64,000 nucleotides of DNA. Origin: Nereocystis luetkeana (lineage: Eukaryota > Sar > Phaeophyceae > Laminariales > Laminariaceae). The notes under the pieces were generated by a model. The model saw only the letters and a list, made by a program, of their open reading frames with translations, searched no databases and was not told the DNA's origin. The position numbers and the translations under genes were made by a program. Of this stretch, positions 1-11,546 are shown in pieces (the first letter of the stretch is position 1; every line of letters starts with the position of its first letter). The DNA is taken from contig JARUPZ010000024.1 of the NCBI GenBank assembly GCA_031213475.1, positions 1,550,001-1,614,000 of the forward strand, written 5' to 3'.

Positions 1-19
1 ATTGGGGGGCTATACATGT

Positions 20-130
20 TTTCGACGCAAGGACTCGTGCGGCACGGACGCAACATGGTCCTACCTGTACAGCTCGGCATCACGCTGCCCACAGATGGCT
101 GAAAGCACCAAAGTTATCATTGTGCTGGTC
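20..130 (+). repeat. Dispersed repeat family R5, copy 1
   Basis: This stretch resembles 10495-10620 and 32040-32225: a GCAAGG core, then a cgtacggcacgg-like segment, CAACATG and a TCCTACCTGT-like segment in the same order. Reverse-strand relatives lie near 20405, 43195 and 49905. No coding content is seen. Borders are uncertain. Confidence 0.4.
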
Positions 131-1006
131 GCTATGATATACTCAACACCCAAAGGGGTTAAGGTTTGAATAGGCCTTGGCGCGTCCCCCAAAAAGGACC
201 GGTATCTCTTGACTGACCGCCCTCCCGGGGCCAAAACTACAGTAGCGTATTGAGGCCAAAATTGACCTTCATGCGTCCCCAAGAGACCGGTCCCCTGCGT
301 ACATATATAAACACCTATATTTGGCAGGCGGCTTGATTTGGAAACGGCAAACATATGCGAATCTACTGTAGTTCTGAGCAGCTTTTGTCGCCCAAGGGTT
401 GGGGACAGTTCTATAGTGGGTTGGCATTTACCAGGCCTTGTCACCAAACGGGGATGAACCTCACTCGACGAGCATGTTGATGCCTGGAGGCGCGGGGGGG
501 GTGGCGGAAGGGGAGAGGGAGCGGGGGGGGATTTTTTGTTTTTCGGGGGGGGGGACTGTTGCCGTTGGCCTTAGGATGGAGAGAGATCGCAACTTTGATG
601 ACAAAATAGGTTGTAGTACGTAATTGTCCCCAATACACGCGCACACACATATGCTTAGTCGTGCAGGGGTGGGGGGTTACGATGGTGGAGGATGTACTGC
701 TGATGTGTTTCATCCCTCCGTTGCTTCTGTAGGGGGAGGGGAGGGGGGTTTGCCTCCCATGGAGGAGGCTTTCTATTTTTCGACAACCATTTTATTTTGC
801 GAGCGACGGCTGTCGTTTTCTTCCAGCAGCCGAGTTTTCCACGGGTAGAGTAGACGAGGAGCCAGTGGTCTGGGTTCAAGCCTCGAAGACGTGTTTTAGA
901 TGGGCATCGTGTTTTTCAAGCCGCGACGATTGCGTCCGACGACGCGTGCTGTTATTTACTTCAATCTGACCGGACACCGCCAACGAGAGCACCTACTGCT
1001 TTGCTG
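131..1006. other. No gene recognised; G-rich low-complexity DNA
   Basis: The stretch holds G-run-rich sequence around 495-555 and 665-755. The short open frames on both strands are proline- or glycine-rich translations of these runs and show no domain. No splice-bounded exon was seen. Confidence 0.5.
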
Positions 1007-1590
1007 CATATTGTTGTTGACGGCGGCTTCAGTAGCTGAAGCATCACGGATCACAGCGCCCCTAGTGCAGCTCCTGCAGTTGCTGTCAAAGCAACAGCAT
1101 TCAAGCAGTAGGTGGTCCCGTTGTCGGAGTCGGGCGATATTCAGTGGTGGACGGGTGTTGCGCCGTTACTGCTGCTGTATGTACTTCAGTTTACGAAGTA
1201 CGAAAACACCTACTGATGTGCTCTAGTCGTTGACGGTAGCTTCAGCAGCTGCAGCAGCTGAAGCAGCACGGCCCACAGCGACCCTACTGCAGCTACAGCC
1301 AACGTCAATACCACAGCAGTAGGTGGTCTCGTTGACGGAGTCCGGCCATATCCAGTCAAGAGTGGGCTCTGCTGTGCCGCTATTGCTGTCCACGAGAGCG
1401 ATTACACCTGGCACTGCCACGCTATTGACGATGACCTTCCGTAGCTCAGCTTCAGTAGTCGCAGTAGCTGAGTCAGCGCGGACCGCAGCGACCCTACTGC
1501 AGTCGCTGCAGCTACTTGTCAACATGGGTACGGTTGCACAGCGGTGGGTGGTCTCGTTGACAGAGCCCGGCTACCTTCAGCCGGGGGTGG
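1007..1590 (+). repeat. Three-unit tandem repeat, period about 215 bp
   Basis: Three diverged units share an order of landmarks: a TTGACG segment, CTTCAG(C/T)AGC, an AGCGACCCTACTGCAG-like segment, then a GTAGGTGGTCTCGTTG-like segment near 1107, 1320 and 1545. The open frames of 100-144 codons here are Ala/Thr/Val-rich translations of the repeat and are unlikely to be genes. Confidence 0.6.
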
Positions 1591-1780
1591 GCGCTATCCT
1601 ATACAGTAGACTTTCAGGCGGTGATGACTGGTGTCGATTTTCTAACATGGGCCGTCGATTTTTTGCCGTTTCGTTTCGTTTCGTTCGGGTCTTCGTGCGC
1701 TCTGCAGTGGCAAAAACGGAAGAAGGCTCCGCCAGGTTCGGATGTCTGGGCTCCTGAGGTACGATCGGTGAAAAGGGGGA

Positions 1781-1985
1781 GGGGAGGGGGGGGGTACTCG
1801 ATATCATGCATAGCAGTAATCGTATGACTATAGACCCTCGCATCCGTACGGTGACGGGACGGAGCTCGCCGGGTTTTCACCGACCAGGCGGGGAGGTGGG
1901 GGGGGGGGGTACTCATGCCATGCATGGCCGTACTCGTAATACCATAGACCGTCGCATGCCTACAATGCCGGGGAGGGGGTGCAAG
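1781..1985 (-). repeat. R1 poly-C repeat, two partial copies in reverse orientation
   Basis: Two adjacent units each run from a G-run plus GTACTC, through a CATGCAT segment and a CTATAGACC(C/G)TCGCAT-like segment, to CCGGG. They are the reverse complement of the R1 units at 3850-4115, 8440-8780 and 23395-24045. R1 has C-runs at its right end in the forward orientation. No coding content. Confidence 0.65.
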
Positions 1986-3438
1986 CAGCTATTACTTTTT
2001 GTAGTGACTATATTGCAAGCAGCGCTGTCCTCTTCGCTTTTATCGTGGGGGGAGGGGCGGGGGGTGGTTGCTGAGCAAATGACCAAGAGACCGCGGTTTG
2101 ACCTCTTGGCTGGCCGCCTCCCTGCAATAACAACAGTAGGACAAGGCCAAAATAGAGGCCTTGACGCACCCGAAAAAGACCGCGGTCTTCGTTGTTTTAG
2201 TCGTTATCCTGGCCCACGAAAACATTTACTTGGTGAATGCGTTTAGTTTTGTGGTCATGCGCCCAACCTGCACCGTGTGCTGTTCGTGCCGTGCCCTCTT
2301 CGTCCCCTCGTGCCCTTGGGGTGGCGTTATGCACGTGAAAGTACATGTAGAGAACCTCGTGAAACGTTGAAACATTTTGTAGCGTTTGCGTTCGTTATGA
2401 GAGTCCTTCTGTGCACCTTGGTATAACCTTGCTAGTAGATGTCGAGGGTGTATTCGTCGTGGAGGCCGTCCTCAACGTTAAGAGTCTGACGCTTGTACGA
2501 AGCGGGTATTACGTTGCCATAACGTGTTCAGGGCGTCTTCCTTGTGGGGGCCCATTTTCTCAACTTTGAGATTCTGACGATTGCGCGCGAGACTAGAAAA
2601 CGAGGTGACGAGTATACTCTGCGCTGCTTTGGACTGCAAGGCGCGTTGACGTCGATGGAAGGCGTCGCGACGGCACCTGCGGTAGGGCTTGCCCGTAGAG
2701 CTCTTGATTGTACTGGCACTAATTCTCTTTGCGACCCGGTCACGTTTTAACCTGCGTTGTACTCCACACCCCGCGGCCCCACCACCAGGAGTTGCCGCCC
2801 CTCCATCGTCTCCCGCAGCAGCACCACCCGGCATCGTTCCGCTATACCCCTCCGCATCGGCACACTGCGGCATATTCTCCTCTTCGTCTCCTCTTCTTCG
2901 CCATGTTTTTCTGCCAAACCTTTCTGCCTTCAACCCTCACGTCAGCACAGCAGCAGCAGCAGCAGCAGCAGCAGACAGTCGTTTCTAGGAGTCGGTCACG
3001 TCTGGCCCTACGTACCACCTCCTGCCGCTCTTCCGCCATCTCTCGCTACACCACCACCTTCCTACGCCGATGTTCTGCCCTTTTCCTTCTGCCGCCACCC
3101 TCTAGCCTTCAACGATCACACGGTATTGCTTGGTTTGCAAAGTGATAAGGAATGGTATGCTACAGCTCGTAGTACGCCCCCGTTGCGTACTGGTACTGTG
3201 GTGCACAAATTACGTTGTATTTCCCTCTGTCCCAAATTACTTGGATATTTCGTACATGAATGTTCAACGCAAACCGTCCTTATACTTGTAATTGTGTTCA
3301 ATGTTCATATACCAGATATAAAAGTCCATATATTGCGGGAGAGGGTCGTACTTGTTTTCTTCCATCGGAGCGCTTTTCAGCCTGTTTTTTGTGACCACGG
3401 GCTAGATTTTTCCAGGAAAAGGAGCTAGTGTGAGAACA
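1986..3438. other. No gene recognised; short CAG run
   Basis: A (CAG)n run lies near 2947-2974 and Pro/Ser-rich chance frames surround it. A segment at 2085-2195 weakly resembles 180-300. No exon with convincing protein content was found. Confidence 0.45.
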
Positions 3439-3499
3439 CCATCACATCGTCGTCATCACCATCATTATCATCATCATTAGCATCATCATCATCATCATA
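3439..3499 (+). repeat. (ATC)n microsatellite
   Basis: Imperfect runs of CATCAT and TCATCA occupy this stretch. The following 300 bases (3500-3830) are pyrimidine-rich and hold no recognisable gene. Confidence 0.8.
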
Positions 3500-3849
3500 T
3501 CAGTACTGCAGCAGCAATAGCAAGCAGTCACTGCATCACCACCGTGAACCAGCTTGCTGCGTTTCCACCCTGAACCAGCCTCCTCATCAAACTCTTTCCC
3601 GTCCCATCAACCGCGTTTCTTCACCGCACTTCTGCCGCAGCCTACCAAACCCTTGAGCCTGCTATTATAGTTCCCCAACCAGCTTTCTGCCCCAAACTTC
3701 TGCTAAGCCCTTCAGCACTCCCATCGTCGCAGCAGCAGTTTTCTTGGATCACGAGGGAACCATATTAATAATAGATCGAACGCAGCATGGACCCAATAAC
3801 CACATATCCCCGTATATTTACACAGCATCTCTGGTTTTCTTCCCCCCCC

Positions 3850-4115
3850 CCCCCCCCCCCCTCATTGAAGCTGTCGTCGATATGTAAGTCCGCCCCAAAA
3901 GCGGTTCTTAGTAGGATGCAGCCCACCCTTCATGCGACTCGCCAGACACCTCACGGCGCTTCGCGTTTGGTGCAAGCAATGTCTGCCTGGTCGGTGAAAA
4001 CCCGACATGCTCCGTCCCGGCATTGTAGGGATGCGAGGGTCTATGGTCATACGACTACGGCGATGCATAAGATCGAGTACATCTCTCCTATCGAGTACAC
4101 CCCCCCCCCCCCCTC
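3850..4115 (+). repeat. R1 poly-C repeat, nearly full-length copy
   Basis: Starting at a TTGAAGCTGTCGTC segment just after a C-run, the copy continues through CGGTTCTTAGTAGGATGCAG, a CTCACGGCGCTTCGCG-like block, CTGCCTGGTCGGTGAAAACC and CATTGTAGGGATGCGAGGGT, and ends in a second C-run at 4100-4113. The same order occurs at 8440-8780 and 23395-24045. No open frame is conserved between copies, so it looks non-coding. Confidence 0.75.
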
Positions 4116-4331
4116 TGATCGTCTATGTTTACTTACCATGGTTGGTTCTGATTTCTACATATGTCCCCCAGGATAGTCGCTCCCAAACCAGTCTTTTGCA
4201 CTCTGCCAATGACTGCTTCGCTTCTCCCAACACCCGTCGAATCCTCGTTTCTCTCCTGATTGCAAACCAAGCCCATACTCGCTCCATCCGGTACACATGT
4301 CCCGTATCCCCTGACCAGTCACATTTTCCTA

Positions 4332-4412
4332 CACCACTCTGTCCCAAAACATAGGGAATGTCTAGGTTTATTTTTCGCGTACAAACGGTTCTTATATATC
4401 GGGACAGAGTGG
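4332..4412. mobile_element. M3 MITE, 81 bp, TA-flanked
   Basis: The ends are inverted repeats: CACCACTCTGTCCC on the left and GGGACAGAGTGG on the right, each bordered by TA (4330-4331 and 4413-4414). The interior is AT-rich without coding capacity. Related copies are at 21378-21467 and 49459-49847. A TA target site is typical of Tc1/mariner-derived MITEs; assignment to that superfamily is inference. Confidence 0.7.
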
Positions 4413-4718
4413 TATGATGCGGCGCAGATGCAGCTCCTCCGCGAAGCTCAGATCTCCAAATGCCCCACGAAACATGCCGATATGTGCATGAGATTTGCTG
4501 TCGTTTTTGGGTGTGTTTGACGGCTGAGCACCAGCGAGACGAGCTTATGCAAGAGTAGGCTTGCTTGATTGATTGCACGAACGAACAAACCTCGAGCTTC
4601 CACCCGGGCAAGGCGCGGCAAGGGCTCGGCTCGTGGGGGGCGGGTCCCTACGGGTTTATGACGCATGGTTTGCTAGCGGTGTATTAGGTGACTAGTTTTT
4701 CTGAGGCTCCTGGCTTGG

Positions 4719-4808
4719 TCCTTTTACGATTTCAGTGCCGTGTTGGGGATAAATCTCTCCAATTCTTGAGCAGTTTGTCCACAAAACGGGACCGCAGTGC
4801 TAAGGGTG
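4719..4808. mobile_element. M2 MITE, degenerate copy
   Basis: Diverged inverted repeats (CAGTGCCGTGTTGGGGATAA on the left, CCACAAAACGGGACCGCAGTG on the right, each with mismatches to the family) match the better copies at 47412-47500, 48614-48717 and 55497-55582. The terminal TTAA is not preserved. Confidence 0.5.
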
Positions 4809-5166
4809 GAGGAGGGAGCTCTGTGCCTCACCCAAAAAACGTTGTTTTTTTTTCCTTTGTTAGAAAACTTGTAGATTATTCTCTCTTCTTTTTTTCGAAC
4901 ATCAGCTCTGAAATCGAGGATTTCGTTGAAAACTCATATTTGCAGGCCGTGTGTATGATACTGTAGTTTCGATCGCGCGTACGGCGGGTTTCAATGCTCT
5001 AGATGACCTCATGAAGGAGTTACGTTCCTTTTTGAGGGGAGAAAGATCTGGCAGCTGTGCTACAACTCGGGGGTGTGCGGGTGTGCATGTATACGAAGCA
5101 CGTGATGGTTAGAAAAAAGGTACCGTGAGGCGACAATCTCATGGTCTCGGTTCAGTACGAGTGTTA

Positions 5167-5280
5167 TTGCGGGGGACCATAGTTAATAGGACCTACGGTA
5201 TACATTAAAAAACCTACCAGGTATATATTTAACGATTTTCACTAACAATATTTGGTCCTATTAACTATGGTCCCCCGTGA
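5167..5280 (-). mobile_element. M1 MITE copy A, 114 bp
   Basis: Terminal inverted repeats run from TTGCGGGGGACCATAG at the left to CTATGGTCCCCCGTGA at the right, flanked by TA on both sides (5165-5166, 5281-5282). The interior contains AACAATATTTGG and an AAAACCTA segment in reverse orientation relative to copies B, C, D and F. There is no coding capacity. The TA target duplication suggests a Tc1/mariner-type origin. Confidence 0.85.
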
Positions 5281-5388
5281 TACTGAGAATACAAACAAAT
5301 GGAATTTCCGACGAGAATGAGTAGTCGTTTCTTCGTTTTGGAGCGCCGTCGGTCAGATACAACAAAATGGCCAAAAAGTACTATAATA

Positions 5389-5493
5389 CTACGGGGGGCC
5401 ATAGTTAATAGGACCGAATATTGTTACTAGAAGTGGTGAAGTATATAGGTTTTTATGTACACGACAGGTCCTATTAACTGTGGTTCCCCGTGA
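5389..5493 (+). mobile_element. M1 MITE copy B, 105 bp
   Basis: Same family as copy A, in forward orientation and only about 110 bp away. Ends CTACGGGGGGCCATAG and GTGGTTCCCCGTGA are flanked by TA (5387-5388, 5494-5495). The interior reads AATATTGTTACTAG then ATATAGGTTTTTATG. Confidence 0.85.
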
Positions 5494-5759
5494 TATTGAT
5501 AGATGCTGTTAATACAGTAGTTGTCTCCCTATGTAGTGCCGGTATTCGCCTGCCAAGACATAGATGGGGTTAACCAGCGTGGCAGTTCGCGGGGTAGTGC
5601 GGTTTGCCGGTGTTGTTGGCTGGAGCATACTGGCACTATGGAGGGATCGGCACTACTACTGCACTCCTATCGCAGCACGCGTCTTTCTGTGCGGCATTGT
5701 CAAGGACAGGTTGGCTCGGCTGTTGTGTCACGTTGGCGGAAGGTTGTGTAGACAAAACG

Positions 5760-5935
5760 GTTCATACGTCGGATAGATCACGATCTACTGTAGAGCTAAC
5801 CCTAAGCTTCCGCTATGATATGTTGTGCAGGAGTACGTACATACCCAACTCACGAGAAGATGCCCTACTCTGCAGATCATGCAGGTTAATATCACAGGGT
5901 CCCACCCTGCAACAATAAGGACGCGTGCCGCAACA
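5760..5935 (+). repeat. Dispersed repeat family R4
   Basis: Landmarks shared with 18945-19175, 49515-49790 and 55590-55770, in the same order: GATCTACTGTAG, TTGTGCAGG, GATCATGCAGG and CCCACCCTGCAAC. No coding content was seen. Borders are approximate. Confidence 0.55.
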
Positions 5936-6473
5936 TGGGGTAGTTTTTTTTCGGCCGATATGTTTCTGACGGACAGGCCTTAACCCAATATCGCTGGAAT
6001 ACCGATAGTGTTTTACGTTATTGTTCGTAGTATATCTAATAATAGTAGGCTCTGAGATTGCTCGTCGAGATGCGCTCTCGGTTTATCCTAAAATCAGCTT
6101 GTAGATGAGGGTTAGCGCAAGTCAGGAGCCTCAGAAAGATTAGGCGCTACCCCTAAAAGGCAAACCCTTGCCGTAGCACGTGTCTGAGATAGATCCTACA
6201 GACCAGGAATCTATCTGCCCTGAAAATATTTATAGATCGCGAATGGGAATGGTTGAAAAATATTTGACCGATGTATGAAATGGTTGAAATACACGGTGAC
6301 ATGGTTGAAGCGTATTGGACATTTTAACGCTTTCAACAACTGAACCCACAGCAGTTTCGGGGGAACCACTTTATTGGAATCAGTTTTGGCATAACTTTTC
6401 GCAGCAGGAAAACAAATCCTATGGTTAATAGCCTCGACCACCCGGGAAAATTCTCGGAAATTTGCATATTTAG

Positions 6474-7016
6474 TCAGTACTTGGTGTGGACTTGGTACGT
6501 ATCAACCATTTCCTTTTTATTCTCGAAGCTGGGACCGGTCGTAATACACATCACCAGGTATATACCTGGCATTGTGCTGGCGTGAGTGATTGTCTGCACG
6601 CCCCGAGTGGCCCGCGCAAACGCAAATGTTTCAAGTCTCGATTGGCCAAGCCAACGAGCAACGAGCCGTACCATGTACGTACGGTAGGTGTTGAAGACAC
6701 TCAGCACACATTTTTTCACTGGCCGGGGGGGCTCCCGAACTGAAAATCTCCACCTAATATGTTTTGGATCGGAGGAATACCGTGAGGAGCGTTGAGTACG
6801 CACAGGCGTGAGGTCGTTTTTCTGAGCTCGATTTTTTTCCCGAACGGAACAAGGTTTGCCAGTACCGAAGAAGGGAGGCGTTCTCGGAAAGATCTGGTCG
6901 AGAGCCTCCCGAAAATGTAAAAAGTGTTCGACGTTAGCACCCTTACCGTTGCCGAAAAAATAGTAGATAGCACCCCTGTGTGAACTCAACGCTCTTTGCG
7001 GCGGCGTGAGCTTCAT
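6474..7016 (-). other. Unassigned 180-codon open frame
   Basis: A single uninterrupted ATG-started frame of 180 codons. No domain is recognised, there is no signal peptide, and the composition is mixed. About one frame of this length is expected by chance in 64 kb. A piece near 6970-6995 (CACCCCTGTGTGAACTCAACGCTCTT-like) also occurs near 51950, which suggests repeat DNA. It is listed so the stretch is not left blank; coding status is doubtful. Confidence 0.12.
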
Positions 7017-8439
7017 CGCTGATTACTGATCACCCAGAAACATCCCCAGAAGCATTCGTACTGCGACTGTAAAAACCCTACCTCGAGCTGCATGGGTACT
7101 GAAAACACCAGGCATTGATAGCGTACGAGTTCACCACACGCAAGAGGGGCAGGTGTAGTGGTAGGTGGTAAAATTCGCAAAAGAAGGCACGCAATACGGT
7201 ATCGGTCGTCTCGTAAGAAACCTGAAATTCAGGCTGTAGGCTGCAGGCTAGACCCCTATTCCCGTCTAGCGAGAATGGGGGAGATCTCTGAACTTTTTCC
7301 TGTATAGACAGCGAGTGCCTATATACTGCTGTAGGTAGGCTGCTTACTTTCTATAAAAAAAAAAAAAATCTGGGCTAGATTTCTTGAAGTGTGTGATATC
7401 ACCATAGGGACGATGCTGCTGTATCTATTGTGCACTATTGTTCGTTGTACGATGCAGATATCTAGCCCACGGTGTTGTGAAAATGGCTTACCAGCTTTTA
7501 TATTTTTTTCTCAAAGTCCATGAATGGGTCGCAGGCACAGAGCGCCTCAAGCGAGAAAAGCCTCAGAAAAACTAGGTACTACCATACAGCCCACCGTTGC
7601 CCGATCATCCTGGGGGTTGCTTGCCTCGAAGAAGGTCACGGCACGGCAGCACACCCCCCCCCCACTACACAAACACGCGTGGCGAGTATCACACAGCACA
7701 TTACGCACGTGTATGCGCGAGTATCTTACGGCACATAGCAGACGTACACGCACGGAAATGCGCGCGCACAGCGTATTGCTGCTGCCGTGCAATACGGCAG
7801 CAGCTCCACAACTGAGACTGTCGACCCCCCCCCACCACCACCACCACCACCACTTCCCAGGCCATGTGGGAAAAGCATCACCAACGCCTCCGACTCATGA
7901 AACCCCTCCCTCCCTCACCCATTCCCAAGCGATGTGGAAAACATACCACCAACGCGTCCAACTCCGTTAACCCATACCCCGCCCACCCCTTCGCGGGCTA
8001 TGTAACGCGCAAATCACGAATGTTTCCGGCTCCGGCAATCCCTCACCCAGACCCCCCCCACCCAAACGCCTCCCACACTCTCCGCCCTGCCGAGATACAT
8101 GGAAAACGAAGTGTCCGCGCTCCCGACCCCCCCCCCCCCCCGCGCGCTCTATGTAATATATATAGGTTGGGTTGGCGTCGGTTTGCAACGCCACTGTAAA
8201 ACATGTCGCTCACTAAGTGAACTAAACAACCAGGCTACCTGTTTGTTTTTGTTTTTTTTGGCAGTCGGTCACAGCTGGCGATCGAGTGGGATCCTTTGTG
8301 CGGGGTGGAGGACCTTTACTCCGCACGAGGAGAGTGATCGTATAACGTACCAGGTAGTGTTCATGGTATTGTACCCAAGAGACAATTACACAGTACCCCC
8401 ATTGCTATCTCTGGAAGTGGCCAAACCGGGAAAGCAACT
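7017..8439. other. No gene recognised; C-rich low-complexity stretch
   Basis: Includes C-runs and CAC-rich sequence at 7650-8150 (for example (CCA)n at about 7826-7853 and a C-run at 8128-8140). The frames through it are Pro/His/Thr-rich and lack domains. TACCAGGTA occurs at about 8349 and TACCTGGTA at about 8443. Confidence 0.5.
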
Positions 8440-8780
8440 ACTGGTACCTGGTAGCTCATTGAAGCTGTCGTCCATATGCAATTCCGTGTCACAAGCGGTT
8501 CTTCGTACGATGCAGTTCACCCGTTATGCGACTCGCCGAACACCTCACGGCGCTTCGCGCTTGGTGCAAGAAATGTCTGCCTGGTCTGTGAAAACCCGAC
8601 GTGCTCCGTCCCGGCATTGTAGGGGTGCGAGGGTCTAAGGTCGTACGACTACGGCCATGCATCACCTCGAGTACACCCCCCCGACGTGCTCCCTCCCGGC
8701 ATTGTAGGGATGCGAGGGTCTATGGTCATATGGCTACGGCCATACATGATATCAAGTACCCCATCCATCCCTTCCCAAGC
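8440..8780 (+). repeat. R1 poly-C repeat with a second partial unit
   Basis: A near full-length R1 unit (TTGAAGCTGTCGTCC through CATTGTAGGGGTGCGAGGGT and a short C-run) is followed directly by a second partial unit starting at CGACGTGCTCCCTCCC. The upstream segment CTGGAAGTGGCCAAACCGG (about 8411) is shared with the copy at 23395. About 500 bp to the right (8780-9300) hold C-rich sequence with no recognised gene. Confidence 0.7.
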
Positions 8781-9312
8781 CGTGTTGATAAAAATATCAA
8801 CGCTTTCTGCTCCGGCAACCCCACACCTTGCCTTCTCAAGCTAGAGCAGTTTTGCTTCCGGCTCCGGCACCCCCCCAACCCCTCCCTCCCCACGACTTAC
8901 CAAGCTATATATACATAGACAGCAACTCACCAACATTCCGACTCCGGCAAAGACCCCGGCCTTCGCCTGCCCAGACTTGGTGGAAAGAAAATCACGCACC
9001 GTAATGGAAACGAAGACTGAAATAAGTCGCACATCAAATGTTTCGCTCGAGTATAGCTTTCTGAACCCGATTCCACCGCACAACGCTCCCAACCCCGGCA
9101 ACCCTCTCCCCAACTGCACTTCCAACACCGGAAACCCCTTCCCGAGCTGACTCCACCCCACCCCAAGATATGTAGAACACACACAACCTACGCTTCCCAC
9201 TCCGGAACCCGCCCACCTCCACCCACCGCTTCCCAAGACACGTGGAAAACCAATCACCAGCGTTTTTTTTGCTCCGGCAACCCCGCCCACGACCCTCGCT
9301 ACGTGCTGGCAG

Positions 9313-10010
9313 AGAAAGAGGGAAGCCACGCCGCGGCGGTCAAGCGGCGATCGGAAGTACAGCCGAGAAGACACGGGGATGGACAGAGAGTGGGACAGAG
9401 GCAGAGGCAGACACAGGGAGTGCGACGCGCCACGGGACGGGCGCAGAGACTACCCCCGCGAGGAGGAAAGGGAAAGGGAGAGGGAGAGGGGTGGGGAGAG
9501 GGACTCCGGAAACAGGCGTTACCCCCACGAACATCGTCGCGACGAGCACTATAGGAGCAGCGAGCGAGGTAGAGGGGCGGGAGGGGGGAGCGGGGGAGGA
9601 GGAGGAGGAGGAGGAGGAGGAGGAGGAGGAGGTAGCGGGGCCCGGGGGAGAGGTGGAGAGTGGCCCAAACGACAAGGCCGAAGCCGCAGCCGCAGCCGCG
9701 AGTCGTGGCGGGGAGCATTCACCTCCCCTCGCAGGGCCGGTGGCCGTGACGACGACGCGAGGGGCGGGAGGCGGAGCCAGCGCAGCGGGAGCGGGAGGCG
9801 CCTTGACCGAGGTGCGCGGGGGTCGGGACCGCCGCCCTATGACAACCCCGCGGAGAGCCCGAGAAAACGGGAAAGTCCCTGGAGGAGGGGGGGCGCGATG
9901 CAGAGCCCGAGAGAAAGGGATAGCCCTAGGGCGAAGGGCTTGGTGATGGGCGAGTTGGGAAGGGAGCGCGACCGAAACTTTGGGCGAGCTAAACCGTCGC
10001 CACGGATGAG
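9313..10010 (+). CDS. Arg/Ser- and Gly-rich (SR-like) protein, exon
   Basis: The frame encodes a highly charged RS/RE/RG-rich segment: repeats of Arg-Glu pairs in the first third, a polyglycine run of about 14 residues encoded by (GGA)n at 9592-9635, an RSRSRSRES block, and SPRKRES/SPRERDSPR motifs typical of SR-protein kinase targets. Proteins of this composition usually act in the nucleus in pre-mRNA splicing; no RRM is visible here, so a specific function cannot be named. I start the exon at the acceptor CTGGCAG just before 9313, because the frame upstream of the ATG at 9379 is already RS-like (Arg-Lys-Arg-Glu onwards). It ends at the donor GAG|GTGTGG, leaving two bases that complete an Arg codon with the next exon. 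Upstream exons were not found. The alternative is that translation begins at 9379. Confidence 0.65.
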
Positions 10011-10875
10011 GTGTGGAGAGGGTTTTGTGTCGGGGAGGGGTGGGTTCCGTCCACGATTGTTTGCCATTACGATTCGTATAATCGCCACAGGCATTAGTTA
10101 TGGGTCTACAATCGCTGAATAAGTACCTAAACAATCGCCTGCGGACAGCAGCAGTAGAAGCACAAATGCACCAAAATGCTCGAAGACACGTAGTTCAGGG
10201 GTGGGGGAGGGGTGGACTTAAGAGGTGGCGGAGTGCTGCGCGCACCCGAGTGCTGCATGCGGGAGAGGGTAGATTGTAGGAGAGTTGCGGAGCGTGATGA
10301 TGGTGTTGCGCGCGCCCGGCCGCCACGTGCGGGAGAGGGCAGGTTTTATCCGAAATAAGGCGATGGCGGTCCCTCTCTACCAATAAATTGTTTGTGTTTC
10401 AACCCTCTTGGGACCTCAGAGGGCAAAACATTGACGCAAAAAGAAATGGCGATTGCAACAACGGCCACTGCGCGTTTGGCGAATGGCACATATTTATGTC
10501 CGATTTACGATGCAAGGGGTCGTACGGCACGGGCACAACATGATCCTACCTGTGCTGGTCGAAGCTCACGTTTCTCCTAGATGGTTGAAAATCACAAAGC
10601 TGTGATTCCGTTAGTCGCTATGTCAGGTCTCAAATGGGGTTACGTGTTACAGAGCTAGGGGAGCGGCGGCGGCGATTGAACTCGAGATGGTAGCAAGTGT
10701 GAACTACTGTACTGGTGGCCCGTTTCGTCCCACGCTTTGAGCCGACAACGGTTTCCGGTAGATGCGCGAATGAAAGCTGCGACGACCGAGGGTTCTGACC
10801 TTGGCGCACTCGCCACCGGCCCTCACGCGCGTCGCTTGGTCTGCCCCCCCCCCTCCGCCCCCAATCAATTTACAG
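10011..10875 (+). other. Intron of the SR-like gene (865 bp)
   Basis: Bounded by GTGTGG and TTTACAG, with phases matching on both sides. It contains an R5 repeat copy (about 10495-10620) and a GC-rich pair of related segments at 10200-10360 (GCGGGAGAGGG(C/T)AG twice). All reading frames that cross it diverge from the RS-like composition. Confidence 0.6.
10495..10620 (+). repeat. Dispersed repeat family R5, copy 2
   Basis: Closely parallels 20-130: GATGCAAGG, CGTACGGCACGGGCACAAC, ATGATCCTACCTGTGC, then CTCCTAGATGGTTGAAAATC. It lies inside the SR-like gene's intron. Confidence 0.55.
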
Positions 10876-11546
10876 AAGTCGCAGCAGGGGGGGGCGTTTC
10901 TCTGGAGACGGAGGAGGCATTCGTGGCGTGGAAAACCGGGGTCGGTTCGGCGCGGGGGCCAGCGGACCCCGCGAAGAACTGAAGACCAAAAGCGACGGTA
11001 GCAGCAGCAAGGCGGACGTCCGACGCAACAGCGGTGGTGGTCGCGATCATAGGAGTAGCCGCGATCGCAGTCGCAGCCGCGGCCGTGATGGTAGTCGCCA
11101 CCGCGACCGCAGCCGTAGCCGCAGCCGGAGTTTTGGCGGCCGTGGCGGGTTTTGGTCCCCTCCCTCCGGCGGCAACAACCGCGATCGTGGCCTTTTTCTT
11201 CGCGGGGGTAGTCGGAACGGGAGCCGCGACCGCCTCCGCCGCCGCCACTCGCACGCCCATGTTGGCAGCCGTGCCGGCGACCGGGATCGCGAAACGGTTA
11301 AGGGGACCCCACGAGGGCCAGAGAGGGGGTCTGCAGACCGCGGAAGGGTTGGGGAAACCCCGCGAGGGCCCCCGGAGGGTGGGGCGGCGGATGGCACGGG
11401 AACTAAGGTGCCGCGGAGCAAGAGCCGGAGCTGCGGGGACGCCGTTGTGGGTGCTGGGGTCAGCGGTGCGGCTTCGGGGGGCGGTGCGGAGGATGAGGGT
11501 GTCAGCGGCGGCAGCGGTGGCAGCGGTGGCAGCGGCGGCAGAGAAG
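10876..11546 (+). CDS. Arg/Ser- and Gly-rich (SR-like) protein, next exon
   Basis: After the acceptor TTTACAG the frame reads RSRSRGGRFSGDGGG, continuing the composition of 9313-10010. It then carries RS-type blocks (RDRSRSRGRD, RDRSRSRSRSFGGRGG), an SRNGSRDRLRRRHSH segment, and ends in a Gly-Gly-Ser tandem run. Joining the two exons keeps the frame: the first ends with AG and this one begins with A, giving Arg. The donor at 11547 (GAAG|GTGAGG) leaves phase 1; the following exon was not identified. If the intron is not removed, the frame stops at 11623. The role is probably nuclear RNA processing, inferred from composition only. The 5' half is GC-rich relative to the flanks, as expected for coding DNA here. 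Confidence 0.65.

Noticed and set aside
6474..7016. A protein-coding gene of 180 codons
   Set aside because: Length is within chance for 64 kb; no domain; part of it recurs near 51950.
9242..10134. Frames of 234-264 codons overlapping the RS-rich exon in other frames
   Set aside because: Composition follows from the same GC-rich repeats; only the RS frame continues across the intron in phase.
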